DNA of 64,000 nt from Candidatus Pelagibacterales bacterium (GCA_002684605.1 NYVM01000065.1:49675-113674), one strand, 5' to 3'. Positions 23,768 to 32,860 are shown, counted from the first letter of the stretch. The notes: generated by a model from the letters alone, not told the origin. Numbers and translations: made by a program.

Positions 23768-24277
23768 ATGACAATAACATATGATTCTAAAAAGAATAAT
23801 TTCAAAAATAATGAAAAAATAGAATTTACAAAAAAATATTCTAACGATACTAAAGATGCATTAGAGTTTAATCTGTTAGACAAAAATGATAATATAGATT
23901 TTCATAAATGGTGTTTAATGAGATTAGAATGGACTGTTTCTCTTTCTAGAGCGCCTATACATCAGCCAGAGAAGTGGTGGAGCCAAACTATAGATCATAG
24001 ATTAATAGCCTTGTTAGCTGTAAATAGTAGATACAATTCTCTTCCAACTCAATATTGCCAGGATATAAATAACCAGTTTTATGTTACTATGAAGACTGTA
24101 CATAATTTATGTTCAGCAAGTCATACGACATTGCAAAAAATCATTAGGGATGGAATGCATAGGAAAGATTTAATAGCATTAAAAATAGATTTAGGTGATA
24201 AGAGACAGTCAATTTTTACAGCTAGTGACAAATTAGTTAAAGGTATACAAAATATCAAATCTTGGGCAGGTTTGTAA
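23768..24277 (+). CDS. putative MarR-like winged-helix protein
   Basis: A 169-residue soluble protein with no firm family match by eye. The middle and C-terminal parts suggest a winged helix-turn-helix: a helix at VTMKTVHNLCSAS, a recognition-like helix HTTLQKIIRDGM, then a wing with DKRQSIFTASDKL, the order seen in MarR-type regulators. The first 50 residues are charged and low in hydrophobics. It stands alone between the amt terminator and the porin. Ligand and target genes are unknown; autoregulation or control of a neighbour is possible. Confidence 0.55.
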   Translation: MTITYDSKKNNFKNNEKIEFTKKYSNDTKDALEFNLLDKNDNIDFHKWCLMRLEWTVSLSRAPIHQPEKWWSQTIDHRLIALLAVNSRYNSLPTQYCQDINNQFYVTMKTVHNLCSASHTTLQKIIRDGMHRKDLIALKIDLGDKRQSIFTASDKLVKGIQNIKSWAGL

Positions 24278-24330
24278 AAAAACACATCTAATTTACTATA
24301 CAGAATTACAATAAATAATTTTATATATTA

Positions 24331-24364
24331 TAAAAAAGGGTAATAAATCACCTCTTTTTTTTTA
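24331..24364 (+). terminator. Probable terminator after the MarR-like gene
   Basis: An A run, a short imperfect stem (gggt / acct) and a run of nine or more T form a weak intrinsic terminator about 55 bases after the stop codon. The stem is short, so confidence is modest. Confidence 0.5.
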
Positions 24365-24568
24365 TTTATACGAGTATAATAATATTTGGCAATTATCTTG
24401 CTCTATTTAAACACAGAGTTCTTGACCCTATTATTATGAAGTTATTTGCGGCAAAACCTATCATTCATTTACTGTTTTATAATTTAAAATTTGATGCATA
24501 AATACATCTGACTTTGAGGTAATGTTGCGTTTTTGCAGCATAGTAAAAATAACAATTGAGGAGATATT

Positions 24569-25657
24569 ATGAATAAAATATTAATAAGCTTATTAACAAT
24601 GATTTTTATCACATTATCAAGTATTGCAAATGCTGATGTTAAAATTAGTGGTTTTATGCAACACATTATAGGAATGGGTGATGAAGTAGATGGAGGAGTT
24701 ACTAATAAATTTACAAGATTTTCAATGGCAGCAGATACAACAACTAATAATGGTTGGACTGTTGGTGGATCATTTACATTAAGTGTTCAGCCGCTATTAA
24801 GTGGTGCATCAGATGCTTATCTACCATCCAGTAACTCTGTTTATATCCAAACAGACATGGGAACACTTACAATTGGTAGCACAGCAGATGCTGCTACAAT
24901 ATTAGTGCCAAGAGTTGGTGCTATGGTTCCAGGAGATGGACATGATGGATATTATCAAGCGTTGTTTGACTCAGGAATAACTGCGACCTCAGATACAGGG
25001 TGGGCAGAAGTTTATTATGCACAAGCTAGTAATAGAGTAAATTACTCTTTGCCTTCAATAAATGGTTTTTCTGTAAGTGTTACATATACTCCAGATTTAT
25101 CATTTAATACAAGTACAACAAATGCTAGACAGCAAGCCGATGAATCTTCTGTACATGGTGAAGCAGTACATATAGCTGCTGCATATGAAGCAGAAATAGA
25201 AGAAATCTCTTACGTTGTAGGTATTGCATCAATTTCTGGTAACTCAATAGGTACAGCTTCTACTTATGGTGCTAATGATTTATCAGTTATAACAGGCGGT
25301 ATTAAAGCTACTATAGGCAATATCACACTGGGTGCTCATGCATATGACCATGGAGAGAGTTTTGGACGCACAGGAGATGCTAATAAAGCATCCGATGCTG
25401 GTTATACTTTTGCTATGGAATATGCAATGGGTAATATTACAGTCGGCGCTGGTTATGCACATCAAGAAAAAGTAGTTGGTGGAGCTTCTTCTAATGTATT
25501 AGAAGACACTAACACATATTTTGGTCTTGGTTATAATTTAGGTGGTGGAGTAAATACTTGGGCTCAACTTTCTAATATGGACCATAGCGATGGTGATCAT
25601 GCAACTACAGAAGTTGATCCGCAAATTTTGATGGCTGGAATATCATTAGGGTTTTAG
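24569..25657 (+). CDS. outer membrane porin
   Basis: A 362-residue outer membrane protein of the Gram-negative porin type. A Sec signal peptide is cleaved near residue 22 (IANA-DVK). The mature chain starts with the strand VKISGFMQH and consists of alternating short Gly/aromatic-rich strands with polar loops. It ends in a strand with a terminal Phe (MAGISLGF), the usual recognition signal for the BAM complex. NWNG-like alternation and SVTYTPDLSF in the middle fit a 16-stranded alphaproteobacterial porin. A strong ribosome site (gaggag) and a monocistronic layout suggest high expression. Confidence 0.88.
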   Translation: MNKILISLLTMIFITLSSIANADVKISGFMQHIIGMGDEVDGGVTNKFTRFSMAADTTTNNGWTVGGSFTLSVQPLLSGASDAYLPSSNSVYIQTDMGTLTIGSTADAATILVPRVGAMVPGDGHDGYYQALFDSGITATSDTGWAEVYYAQASNRVNYSLPSINGFSVSVTYTPDLSFNTSTTNARQQADESSVHGEAVHIAAAYEAEIEEISYVVGIASISGNSIGTASTYGANDLSVITGGIKATIGNITLGAHAYDHGESFGRTGDANKASDAGYTFAMEYAMGNITVGAGYAHQEKVVGGASSNVLEDTNTYFGLGYNLGGGVNTWAQLSNMDHSDGDHATTEVDPQILMAGISLGF

Positions 25658-25674
25658 GCAATTAATTATTGTTT

Positions 25675-25758
25675 CTATCTTTTTAATCCTCCAAAGAACA
25701 AAATATAGAAGCATAATTGAGTAATTTTATATTCTCCTCCCCAGGAATAAAATTACTT
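25675..25758 (+). ncRNA. Candidate C-rich-loop regulatory RNA in the porin 3' UTR
   Basis: Two hairpins follow the porin stop codon. The first has a weak 5-bp stem (tcttt / aaaga, 25678-25696) with TCCTCC in its loop. The second has an 11-bp perfect stem (agtaattttat 25720-25730, ataaaattact 25747-25757) enclosing CTCCTCCCC. A strong terminator follows at once. Loops with CCTCC are complementary to Shine-Dalgarno sequences and resemble the alphaproteobacterial cuckoo/CcsR RNAs. In the second loop tcct can pair with agga, so exposure of the C-rich stretch is uncertain. Confidence 0.4.
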
Positions 25759-25792
25759 AAAAAAGGAGGCAATAAATTGCCTCCTTTTTTTA
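25759..25792 (+). terminator. Strong intrinsic terminator after the porin
   Basis: A perfect 14-bp stem (aaaaaaggaggcaa / ttgcctcctttttt) closes on a TAAA loop and ends in a T run. Its 5' arm carries GGAGG, which could alternatively pair with the CCTCC of the preceding hairpin loop. Confidence 0.92.
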
Positions 25793-25803
25793 TTTTTATA
25801 TGC

Positions 25804-25809
25804 TATAAT
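25804..25809 (+). promoter_or_regulatory. Possible -10 element of the RraA-family gene
   Basis: A consensus TATAAT lies 31 bases before ATG 25840. The 17-base-upstream position falls in the T run of the porin terminator and offers no good -35 hexamer, so this is tentative. Confidence 0.3.
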
Positions 25810-25839
25810 ATATGTTGTAATATTTAGGGGAGGTAGATT

Positions 25840-26529
25840 ATGACAGATATTCAGGTTAGTGATTTAGTTAAACTTCAAGCATGGGATACTCCAACTATTT
25901 GTAACGCCCTAGATTTGGCAGCTCCTAATAGAAGATCTATTGGTTTTACAACAAGTCCTTTGGTTCCGGTTGGAATTCATGGCTCTGTATGTGGGTATGT
26001 GAAAACAGCAAAAATAAGTGGAAAAAATAAACTACTAGATAATGCAACGGAAATTAGAACATCATATTATAAGTATGTATCTGAAAAACTTAAACCCTCT
26101 ATAGTCTTAATAGAAGATGTTGACAATCCTGAAGGTTTTGGTGCTTTCTGGGGAGAAGTAAATAGTGCTATACACTTAGGGCTTGGTGTTAAAGGTTTAA
26201 TTACTAATGGTGTCATTAGAGACTTAGATCAATGGGCAAATGGTTTTTCTGCATTAGCAGGTTCTATAGGGCCGAGTCATGCTTATACGCAAGTTTTAGA
26301 ATATTCTACAGAGGTTAATATATACGGAATGCAAGCTAATGATTCTGATATAGTGCATTTTGATAAGCATGGAGCCGTTATTATACCTAAAGATGTTGTT
26401 ACGTTATTACCTAGTATTATTGAAAAACAAATGGATAAAGAAGCTTTTATATTAGAGGCCGCTCGCTCTCCAGATTTTGATATAAATAAATTATTATTGG
26501 CTATGAAAAATGCTGCAGAAATTCATTAG
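25840..26529 (+). CDS. RraA family protein (HMG/CHA aldolase-like)
   Basis: A 229-residue protein of the RraA/demethylmenaquinone methyltransferase-like fold. The active-site pattern of the family's aldolase members is present: GAFWGEVNS near 108-116, then LGVKGLITNGVIRDLDQ with the Arg-Asp pair. Such proteins include 4-hydroxy-4-methyl-2-oxoglutarate/4-carboxy-4-hydroxy-2-oxoadipate aldolases and the RNase E regulator RraA. The preserved GE...RD set favours an aldolase or decarboxylase. It is single, preceded by gggaggt, and converges on the quinone oxidoreductase gene with a gap of 6 bases. Confidence 0.82.
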   Translation: MTDIQVSDLVKLQAWDTPTICNALDLAAPNRRSIGFTTSPLVPVGIHGSVCGYVKTAKISGKNKLLDNATEIRTSYYKYVSEKLKPSIVLIEDVDNPEGFGAFWGEVNSAIHLGLGVKGLITNGVIRDLDQWANGFSALAGSIGPSHAYTQVLEYSTEVNIYGMQANDSDIVHFDKHGAVIIPKDVVTLLPSIIEKQMDKEAFILEAARSPDFDINKLLLAMKNAAEIH

Positions 26530-26535
26530 TTTATT

Positions 26536-27513
26536 TTAAGGTTTAAGGATTAATCTTCCAATAACCTCTCTTTTTTCAATTTTTTTAAGCGCTTTTATAG
26601 CATCTCTTAAAGGTATTGAATCATGAATTATAGGAGTAATTAAACCTTTATTAGCAATATTTAATATTTTGTTCATAGCAGGTTTTTTTAAATTTGGGTA
26701 CTTTCTAAAATATTCTCCAGCTCTAACTCCAAGTACAGAGATGCCTTTTATAAGAGGAATATTTATTGGAAGGGAAGGAATAGATCCACTGGCAAAACCC
26801 ACAATTAATATTTTTCCACCCCATTTAATTGTTTTTAATGCATTTAAAAAATATTCTCCACCAATAGGGTCATAGATGACATCAACTCCTTCTTTTTCTG
26901 TGATTTCAGCTACTTCGTTAATCATGTTGTCATATCCTAGTGCATACTTTGCTCCAGCCTTAATAGCTATTTCTTGCTTACTTTTAGTGCTGCATATTGC
27001 AATTACTTTTGCTCCTATAGCATTAGCTAATTGAATAGCTGCAAGTCCTACGCCTCCAGCAGCTCCTAATATAAGTATAGTTTGTCCTTCTAAAATATTA
27101 GCTCTTTCCACAAGGGATACGTATGCTGTTTGGGATGCCACACTAAATCCTGCGGCCTGTTCATATGTAAAATTATTAGGAAATACTTTAAGGTCGTCAA
27201 TATTTGCTATTACCTCCTCAGAATATCCGCCAAATCTCATTTGGTAAATCACTTTTGTTCCTATAGAATATTCATTACTATTGGATTCAGATATAATTCC
27301 AGATAATTCCATTCCTGGTATAAAGGGTAGGGAGGGTTTTAATTGATATTTACCTTCTACCATTAGTTTATCTGGAAAATTTATTCCGCAGGCTTTAACT
27401 TGAATTCTAACTTGATTATTCTTTAATGGAATCGAACTAAAAGAGGAGTATTTTAAATCATCAATTGGCCCAAAGTTATTACACACAATTGCATTATATT
27501 TATTTTTAAGCAT
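26536..27513 (-). CDS. zinc-free quinone oxidoreductase-like MDR protein
   Basis: A 325-residue medium-chain dehydrogenase/reductase of the NADPH:quinone oxidoreductase group. The N-terminal GroES-like domain has ACGINFPDKLMVEGKY and PFIPGMELSG. The Rossmann motif is GAAGGVGLAA (about 149-158). The zinc-ligand cysteines of alcohol dehydrogenases are missing, as expected for this group. It is the last gene of the seven-gene minus-strand unit that starts with glycerol kinase, 3 bases after the amidohydrolase. The physiological substrate is unknown. Confidence 0.88.
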   Translation of the reverse strand: MLKNKYNAIVCNNFGPIDDLKYSSFSSIPLKNNQVRIQVKACGINFPDKLMVEGKYQLKPSLPFIPGMELSGIISESNSNEYSIGTKVIYQMRFGGYSEEVIANIDDLKVFPNNFTYEQAAGFSVASQTAYVSLVERANILEGQTILILGAAGGVGLAAIQLANAIGAKVIAICSTKSKQEIAIKAGAKYALGYDNMINEVAEITEKEGVDVIYDPIGGEYFLNALKTIKWGGKILIVGFASGSIPSLPINIPLIKGISVLGVRAGEYFRKYPNLKKPAMNKILNIANKGLITPIIHDSIPLRDAIKALKKIEKREVIGRLILKP

Positions 27514-27516
27514 AAA

Positions 27517-28536
27517 TTAATTTTGTAACTTATAAGTTTTAGAAGCATTATCATGAAAAAGTTTTGCTCTTTCACTTTGTGAGTAATCTTTTGTAAGTTC
27601 TTTAAACCCATTCCATAAATTTACGTAACTGCAACTAATTTTATCTACTGGAAAGTTTGATTCAAACATGCATCTGTCTATACCAAATAGGTTCAGAGTT
27701 TTATCGTAATATCTTTTTGTTCTATTAATTAGTTCGCTTCCAGATGGTGCAGAGCTATTTTTATGCCAATCAAATCCATTAATTTCCATTGCTATACCCC
27801 CAAGTTTTGCAACAACATTCTCACATTTGGAAAGTTCTATAATTTGCTTTTCCCAAAAATTATACGTTTCATCTTCTTTATTAGAGAATGAGCCAATACC
27901 TAAAGGTCCTCCAAAATGATTTAAAATTATTGATGTATTAGGAAACTTTTTAGCTAATTCAATTAATTGAGGTAATTGAGGGTGATAACACCAAGCTTCA
28001 AATGATAAATTTCTTGATTCTAAATGTGCAAAACCTTTTTGAAAATTATCATTGATATAAACACCTTCTATTGGACGTGCTCGTGAAACTGGAATGGTTC
28101 CATCAGGATGCATTGCTGCCTGTGATCTAATACCTTTAAATCTATCCGAAGCAATATTTAGATGTTTATCTAAAATATTTGCAACTCTATCTCCAATTAA
28201 TAGAGGGGCGCTTCCAACTATTCCAGCTGCTATTTTAGTGTTTCCATATGCTCCAGAATTGCTCATAGCAGCTATTCCATTAACAAATGTAGTTTCATTA
28301 ATTACTTGTTCTTCAATAGAATGTTCAGGGTTATACATGGCGCCGCATTCTATAAAAACAGTGGAAACTATATTATGTCCGGAATTTGTGTCACTTAGTA
28401 TTTCTGGTAAGAGATAGGTGGGTTCAACTGAATCTTTCTTGAAATCCCATAAATGATGATGCGGATCACAAATAGGCAAATCTGGTTCTAATGCTTTTTC
28501 CTTATTTGTATTAAGCCATTGTTCATTAGTGCTCAT
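27517..28536 (-). CDS. amidohydrolase family 2 (TIM-barrel metal-dependent hydrolase)
   Basis: A 339-residue TIM-barrel hydrolase. The N-terminal metal site is CDPHHHLWDF with H26-H28. Later barrel segments include SIILNHFGGPLGI and a C-terminal MFESNFPVDK holding the likely metal-binding Asp. This is the fold of lactonases and decarboxylases such as 2-pyrone-4,6-dicarboxylate lactonase or L-rhamnono- and fuconolactonase. The exact substrate cannot be assigned. It is co-oriented with its neighbours, with gaps of 17 and 3 bases. Confidence 0.85.
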   Translation of the reverse strand: MSTNEQWLNTNKEKALEPDLPICDPHHHLWDFKKDSVEPTYLLPEILSDTNSGHNIVSTVFIECGAMYNPEHSIEEQVINETTFVNGIAAMSNSGAYGNTKIAAGIVGSAPLLIGDRVANILDKHLNIASDRFKGIRSQAAMHPDGTIPVSRARPIEGVYINDNFQKGFAHLESRNLSFEAWCYHPQLPQLIELAKKFPNTSIILNHFGGPLGIGSFSNKEDETYNFWEKQIIELSKCENVVAKLGGIAMEINGFDWHKNSSAPSGSELINRTKRYYDKTLNLFGIDRCMFESNFPVDKISCSYVNLWNGFKELTKDYSQSERAKLFHDNASKTYKLQN

Positions 28537-28553
28537 TATTTCTCTCTTTATTA

Positions 28554-29564
28554 TTAAATTTTAACTAATCTTTTTCCTTTATTATCACCGTTTAATAATC
28601 CAATTAGAGCCATAGGTGTGCTTTCTAATCCATTCATTATATCTTCTGCAGGAATTATTTTATTTTGATTTATCCAGTTTAAAAGATTCTTTTCTGCCTC
28701 TTCTTGTTCTTTTTCATTGAAATCCATAACTATAAACCCTTTAAGCGTAAGCCTTTTTGTTACAATGAGTCCTGGAACACCCCTCGGACCATTTTGAGGG
28801 GACGCTTGGTCATATTGAGATACTGCACCACAGCATATTATTCTGCCAAAGTTATTCATAGCAAATAATACGGATTCAAATATTGGGCCTCCTACATTAT
28901 CAAAATATACATCAACCTTTTCTGGGCATAAAGATCTTAAATCTTTAATAAAATTGTCATTTTTATAGTTTACTACTCCATCAAACCCTAATACGTCTTT
29001 AAGCCATGAAGCTTTTTCATCAGAACTAGTTATTCCAATTACCTTGCAACCTTTAATTTTTGCTATTTGACCTGCAACGTTACCAACAGCACCTGCAGCA
29101 GCGGAAATCAATACAGTTTCTCCTTTTTTAAGATCTGCAAGACCTAGACCAAAGTAGGCAGTTTTACCTGTTATACCGAGGACACTCATGTGAAGGTTTT
29201 CAGATGCTTTTATAGATGTTTTTATTAATTCTTTTGCATCTCTAATAGCATAATTTTGCCAACCTAAATCTCCTTCAACATAATCACCTATATTAAAATT
29301 ATTATTATTAGTAGCTATTACTTTACCTAGTGCGTATCCACCCATAACATCTCCAGGAAGTATTTGGCTTCTGTAGGTTCTTCCCTGCATCCATGCACGA
29401 TTAGCAGCATCTATAGAGATATATACTACTTCTACTAAAACTTGGTTGTGATCTAAATCTTTCACTTTAGAATTTTTAAATTCAAAATTATCTTCTAGTA
29501 ATTTATCTTTGGGAGAACTTTTAAGGTATATTTGTTTATTCGTTAAAGAAGATATATCTAGCAT
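28554..29564 (-). CDS. NADP-dependent MDR oxidoreductase (CurA/leukotriene B4 dehydrogenase-like)
   Basis: A 336-residue double-bond reductase of the LTB4DH/CurA subgroup. The N-terminus, SLTNKQIYLKSSPK, is characteristic, followed by WMQGRTYRSQILPGDVMGGYALG. The nucleotide-binding loop is SAAAGAVGNVAGQIAK (about 153-168), and YFDNVGGPIFESVL comes later. These enzymes reduce alpha,beta-unsaturated ketones or aldehydes with NADPH. It overlaps the upstream dehalogenase gene by 7 bases, so translation is coupled. Confidence 0.9.
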   Translation of the reverse strand: MLDISSLTNKQIYLKSSPKDKLLEDNFEFKNSKVKDLDHNQVLVEVVYISIDAANRAWMQGRTYRSQILPGDVMGGYALGKVIATNNNNFNIGDYVEGDLGWQNYAIRDAKELIKTSIKASENLHMSVLGITGKTAYFGLGLADLKKGETVLISAAAGAVGNVAGQIAKIKGCKVIGITSSDEKASWLKDVLGFDGVVNYKNDNFIKDLRSLCPEKVDVYFDNVGGPIFESVLFAMNNFGRIICCGAVSQYDQASPQNGPRGVPGLIVTKRLTLKGFIVMDFNEKEQEEAEKNLLNWINQNKIIPAEDIMNGLESTPMALIGLLNGDNKGKRLVKI

Positions 29565-30274
29565 CCTAAAGATTCCTTTAGTTCAGTAAAACTATCTACA
29601 ATTATATCATGATGAGCATTTGCAGTTGGATCGGGTGGTCCTTCTTTTCCCCATTCTAAAGGTCTTTTTACAAATATAGTTTTAAATCCAACTTTTTTAG
29701 CAGCATCTAGGTCAAAATTATGACACGCAACCATTCCACATTCACTAGGTTCTAACTGTAGCCATTTTGCTGCAGTTTCATAAGCTTCAGGAAGAATTTT
29801 ATATTTGCCAATGCCTTCACAAGAAAATACGGCATCCCAGGTAAGATTATTTTTTCTTGCTGTATCAATAATTAATTTAAAACTCAGTAATGTAAAAGAT
29901 ACACATAAAAATTGTTTTTTTAAACTAGGTAAAACGTCTGGAAAATCATCCCATACCTTAAAGTTATGAGGAGCATTATAAGCAATGTCATAAAGGTTCT
30001 TTTCTGTAAATGCAGATAAATTAAATTCAGAAACTATCTCTTCTAGAGCTATTCTATGTCCTCCATCAAAGTTATATTCAGGTTTATTATGTTCTCCTAA
30101 ATTTAAAACAGATTTAAGAGATCTTCTTCTAAGTTCATTAGTTATACTTGCCCAATCTTTTTTAATTCCATGCTCTTCTCCTGCTTTTTCAAACGCATTC
30201 TTAAAACCTGTATGCCAGTCTAAAATTGTTCCACCAGTATCAAATGTAAGCGCTTTGATATCTTTAATTGACAT
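29558..30274 (-). CDS. HAD superfamily hydrolase, haloacid dehalogenase type II-like
   Basis: A 238-residue HAD hydrolase. The nucleophile is Asp12 in LTFDTGGTILDW, without the second Asp at +2 that phosphatases carry, which fits dehalogenase-type members. Motif III is in GKYKILPEAYETAA, with the Lys, and motif IV in VACHNFDLDAAKKVG. The C-terminal FVKRPLEWG resembles L-2-haloacid dehalogenases. Its true substrate could be a 2-halo acid or another small acid. It lies 35 bases after the enoyl-CoA hydratase gene. Confidence 0.85.
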   Translation of the reverse strand: MSIKDIKALTFDTGGTILDWHTGFKNAFEKAGEEHGIKKDWASITNELRRRSLKSVLNLGEHNKPEYNFDGGHRIALEEIVSEFNLSAFTEKNLYDIAYNAPHNFKVWDDFPDVLPSLKKQFLCVSFTLLSFKLIIDTARKNNLTWDAVFSCEGIGKYKILPEAYETAAKWLQLEPSECGMVACHNFDLDAAKKVGFKTIFVKRPLEWGKEGPPDPTANAHHDIIVDSFTELKESLGC

Positions 30275-30309
30275 GTATTAATCCTTTTATTAATAATTAA
30301 ATTTAATAG

Positions 30310-31101
30310 TTATCTACCTGTAAATACTGGCTTTTCTTTTGCTATGAATGATTTGGCAGCATTTTGGTGATCTTCCGTATCTCTGCATAATGTTTGATAT
30401 AATGCTTCACTATCTAAAGATGCATTTAAATCGCCTTTTTCAGCTAAATTCATATTATGTTTCATATATCTATAAGCTGTTGATGGTCCTGTTGCAATTT
30501 GTTCTACAATTTCATTGGCAACACTTTGCAGGTTTTCTTCACTTGCTACTCTGTTGATTATGCCTAATTCTTTTGCTTCATTTGCAGTTAGCACACTAGA
30601 TAAATAATATAATTCTCTAGCTCTTGCTGTACCAATCATTTGCGTTAGAAAAAATGTACCTCCAAAATCTCCAGGAAAGCCTGCTTTAGCAAAAGCCGTA
30701 GTAATTTTGGCATTTTCACTAGCTATCCTCATATCACAAGCTAAAGCAAGGGATAAACCAGCACCTGCTGCTGCTCCAGGTAAGATAGCTATTGTAGGTA
30801 TTGGCATTTCGTGTAATATTCTAGAAGCTTCCATCATACGTCTAAGATTATTTGTTTTTTCTTGAGTTGTTTCCTCTTCATTATCTCTTTCGGCCATATC
30901 TTTAAGGTCTCCACCAGCACAAAAGGCATTGCCTGCACCAGTAAGAACTAAAGCTCTTACAGAGCTATCATTTTCTGCTTTTATTAGCTCATGATATAAA
31001 GTATTTAACATATCATGACTTAAAGCATTTCTTCTTTCTGGGCGGTTAAAAGTTATTTTTAAGATAGAATTTTCTTTGTTTACAATTAAGTCATTAGTCA
31101 T
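30310..31101 (-). CDS. enoyl-CoA hydratase/isomerase family protein
   Basis: A 263-residue crotonase-fold protein. FNRPERRNALSHDML, GAGNAFCAGGDLKDMAERD (oxyanion hole region) and ILPGAAAGAGLSLALACDM are present. Where classical hydratases have the second catalytic Glu the sequence is AFAKAGFPGDFGGTFFL, with Asp in GDFGG, as in PaaG-like isomerases. It may therefore isomerise or hydrate an unusual enoyl-CoA. It is third in the glpK-led minus-strand unit, 22 bases after the D-aminoacylase-like gene. Confidence 0.9.
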   Translation of the reverse strand: MTNDLIVNKENSILKITFNRPERRNALSHDMLNTLYHELIKAENDSSVRALVLTGAGNAFCAGGDLKDMAERDNEEETTQEKTNNLRRMMEASRILHEMPIPTIAILPGAAAGAGLSLALACDMRIASENAKITTAFAKAGFPGDFGGTFFLTQMIGTARARELYYLSSVLTANEAKELGIINRVASEENLQSVANEIVEQIATGPSTAYRYMKHNMNLAEKGDLNASLDSEALYQTLCRDTEDHQNAAKSFIAKEKPVFTGR

Positions 31102-31123
31102 TATTTTATCCTTTATTTTAATT

Positions 31124-32830
31124 TTAATTAATAGCTTGATTGCCTCTAATCAATTTTCCTGGAAGCTCTCCAGTAAACTCTCCATTATGAGAGACTTCTA
31201 TTCCCTTAACAAAAGTATGATCATAGCCATTAGACTTTTGTATTAATCTTTTTCCACCTGCAGGTAAGTCATAACTTAATGATGGTTTAGTTAAAGATAT
31301 TTTGTCATAATCTATAATATTAATATCCGCACGCATTCCTTTTAATAAGGCACCTCTGTCATTTAAACCATAGGTTTGTGCAGTCTTAAGAGTTTGTTTA
31401 GATACAAGGTGTTCTAAGTTCAGTAATTTTCCTCTTGTTCTATCTCTAGACCAGAAGGGGACCATAAAGGTTGGATAACTTGCATCACAAATTGTAGCTA
31501 CATGAGCACCAGCGTCACCTACACCGCAAATTGTATGCTCTGATTCAAGCATTTCGGCTATTACATCTAAATTATTATGAGTATAATTTTCAAAGGTGTG
31601 CATTAAAAATTCATCATTATCAGAAGAAATAAAATGATTAAGCATTATCTCCCATGGACTTTTGTTTAATTCTGATGCTAGAGAAGTTATACTCATCTCT
31701 TTAGTAGGTTCATAGTTTAGAGGTTCTTTTAATAAATAAGTTAGAGAAAAAGTTTGCTTTATCCATTTAGTATGAGCATTTTCTGGAATATCATTTATTA
31801 AACTATTACGAATGTCCATGTTATTATTTATTAATTTATTTCGTTCTTTAGCTGATAAATGTTTAATTTTTTCCCATATTTTATGACTAGAAAACGGATT
31901 CACACTAGTATTAAACCCCATTAATACTCCAATAGGGCGACTTCCAACTTGCCCTGTAGTGCTGATACCTTTTTTATTAGCCTCTGCTATATGTTTTAAT
32001 GTATCTCTCCATCTTTCAGGAAAATCATTATATTGTATAAGAAGGACAGATAAAGGTTGTCCAGAATGTTTTGAAGCTTGAATTAATAACTCCATTTCGC
32101 CAGGACCCATATCTGAATTACACTGTAAAAGACCTTTTTTTGTATTTTTTAATGCTTCCGCTATACCTGCTAGTTCTTTATCATCTGCGCTTAAACTAGG
32201 AATAAGGTTTCCATCTGCAGATTTATGTTTTGTAGTTCTTGATGTTGATATTCCAAGTGCCCCAGCTACAAGTGCTTCTTCTAACAAACTTGTCATTTTT
32301 GAAATTTGTTTTTCATCTGGTTTAGATAAATGGTTTGCTCCATCTTCTCCCATAACAAAAAAACGTAACGCAGAATGAGGAACTTGTGTTCCTATATCCA
32401 TTATTCTTTTTGATTTTTCTAATGTATTTAAATATTCTGGAAAAGATTCCCATGAAAAATCTATACCTTCTGATAAGACTGATTCTGGAATATCTTCAAC
32501 GCCTTCCATTAGATTAATTAAATAATTTTCACTTCCTTTTTTAACTGGAGCAAAGCCCACGCCACAATTTCCAAAAACGCATGTAGTTACACCGTGCCAT
32601 GATGATGGAGTGAGATATGGGTCCCATGTTGCTTGCCCATCATAATGAGTATGTATATCTACCCATCCAGGTGTTACTAATTTTCCTTCTGCATTTATAG
32701 TTCTTTTAGAGTTTTCTGATATTTTACCTACTTCACAAATCATACCATCAGTTATAGCTATATCAGAAAGTATTTTTGGAGAACCTGTTCCATCTATTAC
32801 AGTGCCATTTTTAATAATCAGATCATGCAT
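31124..32830 (-). CDS. D-aminoacylase / N-acyl-D-amino-acid deacylase-like amidohydrolase
   Basis: A 568-residue amidohydrolase-3 protein. The small beta domain is followed by the metal motif H60-T-H62 in VDIHTHYDGQATWDP. VFGNCGVGFAPV provides the Cys that bridges the metal in D-aminoacylases. DAGAHVATICD, near residue 440, holds the catalytic Asp region, and the C-terminal RADINIIDYDKI returns to the beta domain. It probably hydrolyses an N-acyl amino acid, amide or cyclic imide. The length is within the range of this bacterial subfamily. Confidence 0.85.
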   Translation of the reverse strand: MHDLIIKNGTVIDGTGSPKILSDIAITDGMICEVGKISENSKRTINAEGKLVTPGWVDIHTHYDGQATWDPYLTPSSWHGVTTCVFGNCGVGFAPVKKGSENYLINLMEGVEDIPESVLSEGIDFSWESFPEYLNTLEKSKRIMDIGTQVPHSALRFFVMGEDGANHLSKPDEKQISKMTSLLEEALVAGALGISTSRTTKHKSADGNLIPSLSADDKELAGIAEALKNTKKGLLQCNSDMGPGEMELLIQASKHSGQPLSVLLIQYNDFPERWRDTLKHIAEANKKGISTTGQVGSRPIGVLMGFNTSVNPFSSHKIWEKIKHLSAKERNKLINNNMDIRNSLINDIPENAHTKWIKQTFSLTYLLKEPLNYEPTKEMSITSLASELNKSPWEIMLNHFISSDNDEFLMHTFENYTHNNLDVIAEMLESEHTICGVGDAGAHVATICDASYPTFMVPFWSRDRTRGKLLNLEHLVSKQTLKTAQTYGLNDRGALLKGMRADINIIDYDKISLTKPSLSYDLPAGGKRLIQKSNGYDHTFVKGIEVSHNGEFTGELPGKLIRGNQAIN

Positions 32831-32860
32831 ATGAAGTATCCTAAATTAATAAAATAAGTA

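Noticed and set aside
24422..24483. TTGACC (24422-24427) or TATAAT (24478-24483) as the porin promoter
   Set aside because: Neither hexamer has a partner at acceptable spacing, and AT-rich DNA gives many such matches.
24513..24535. A second sigma-54 promoter before the porin, suggested by the shared tttgaggtaatg
   Set aside because: The GG-N10-GC rule fails; the position 10 bases after GG is TT.
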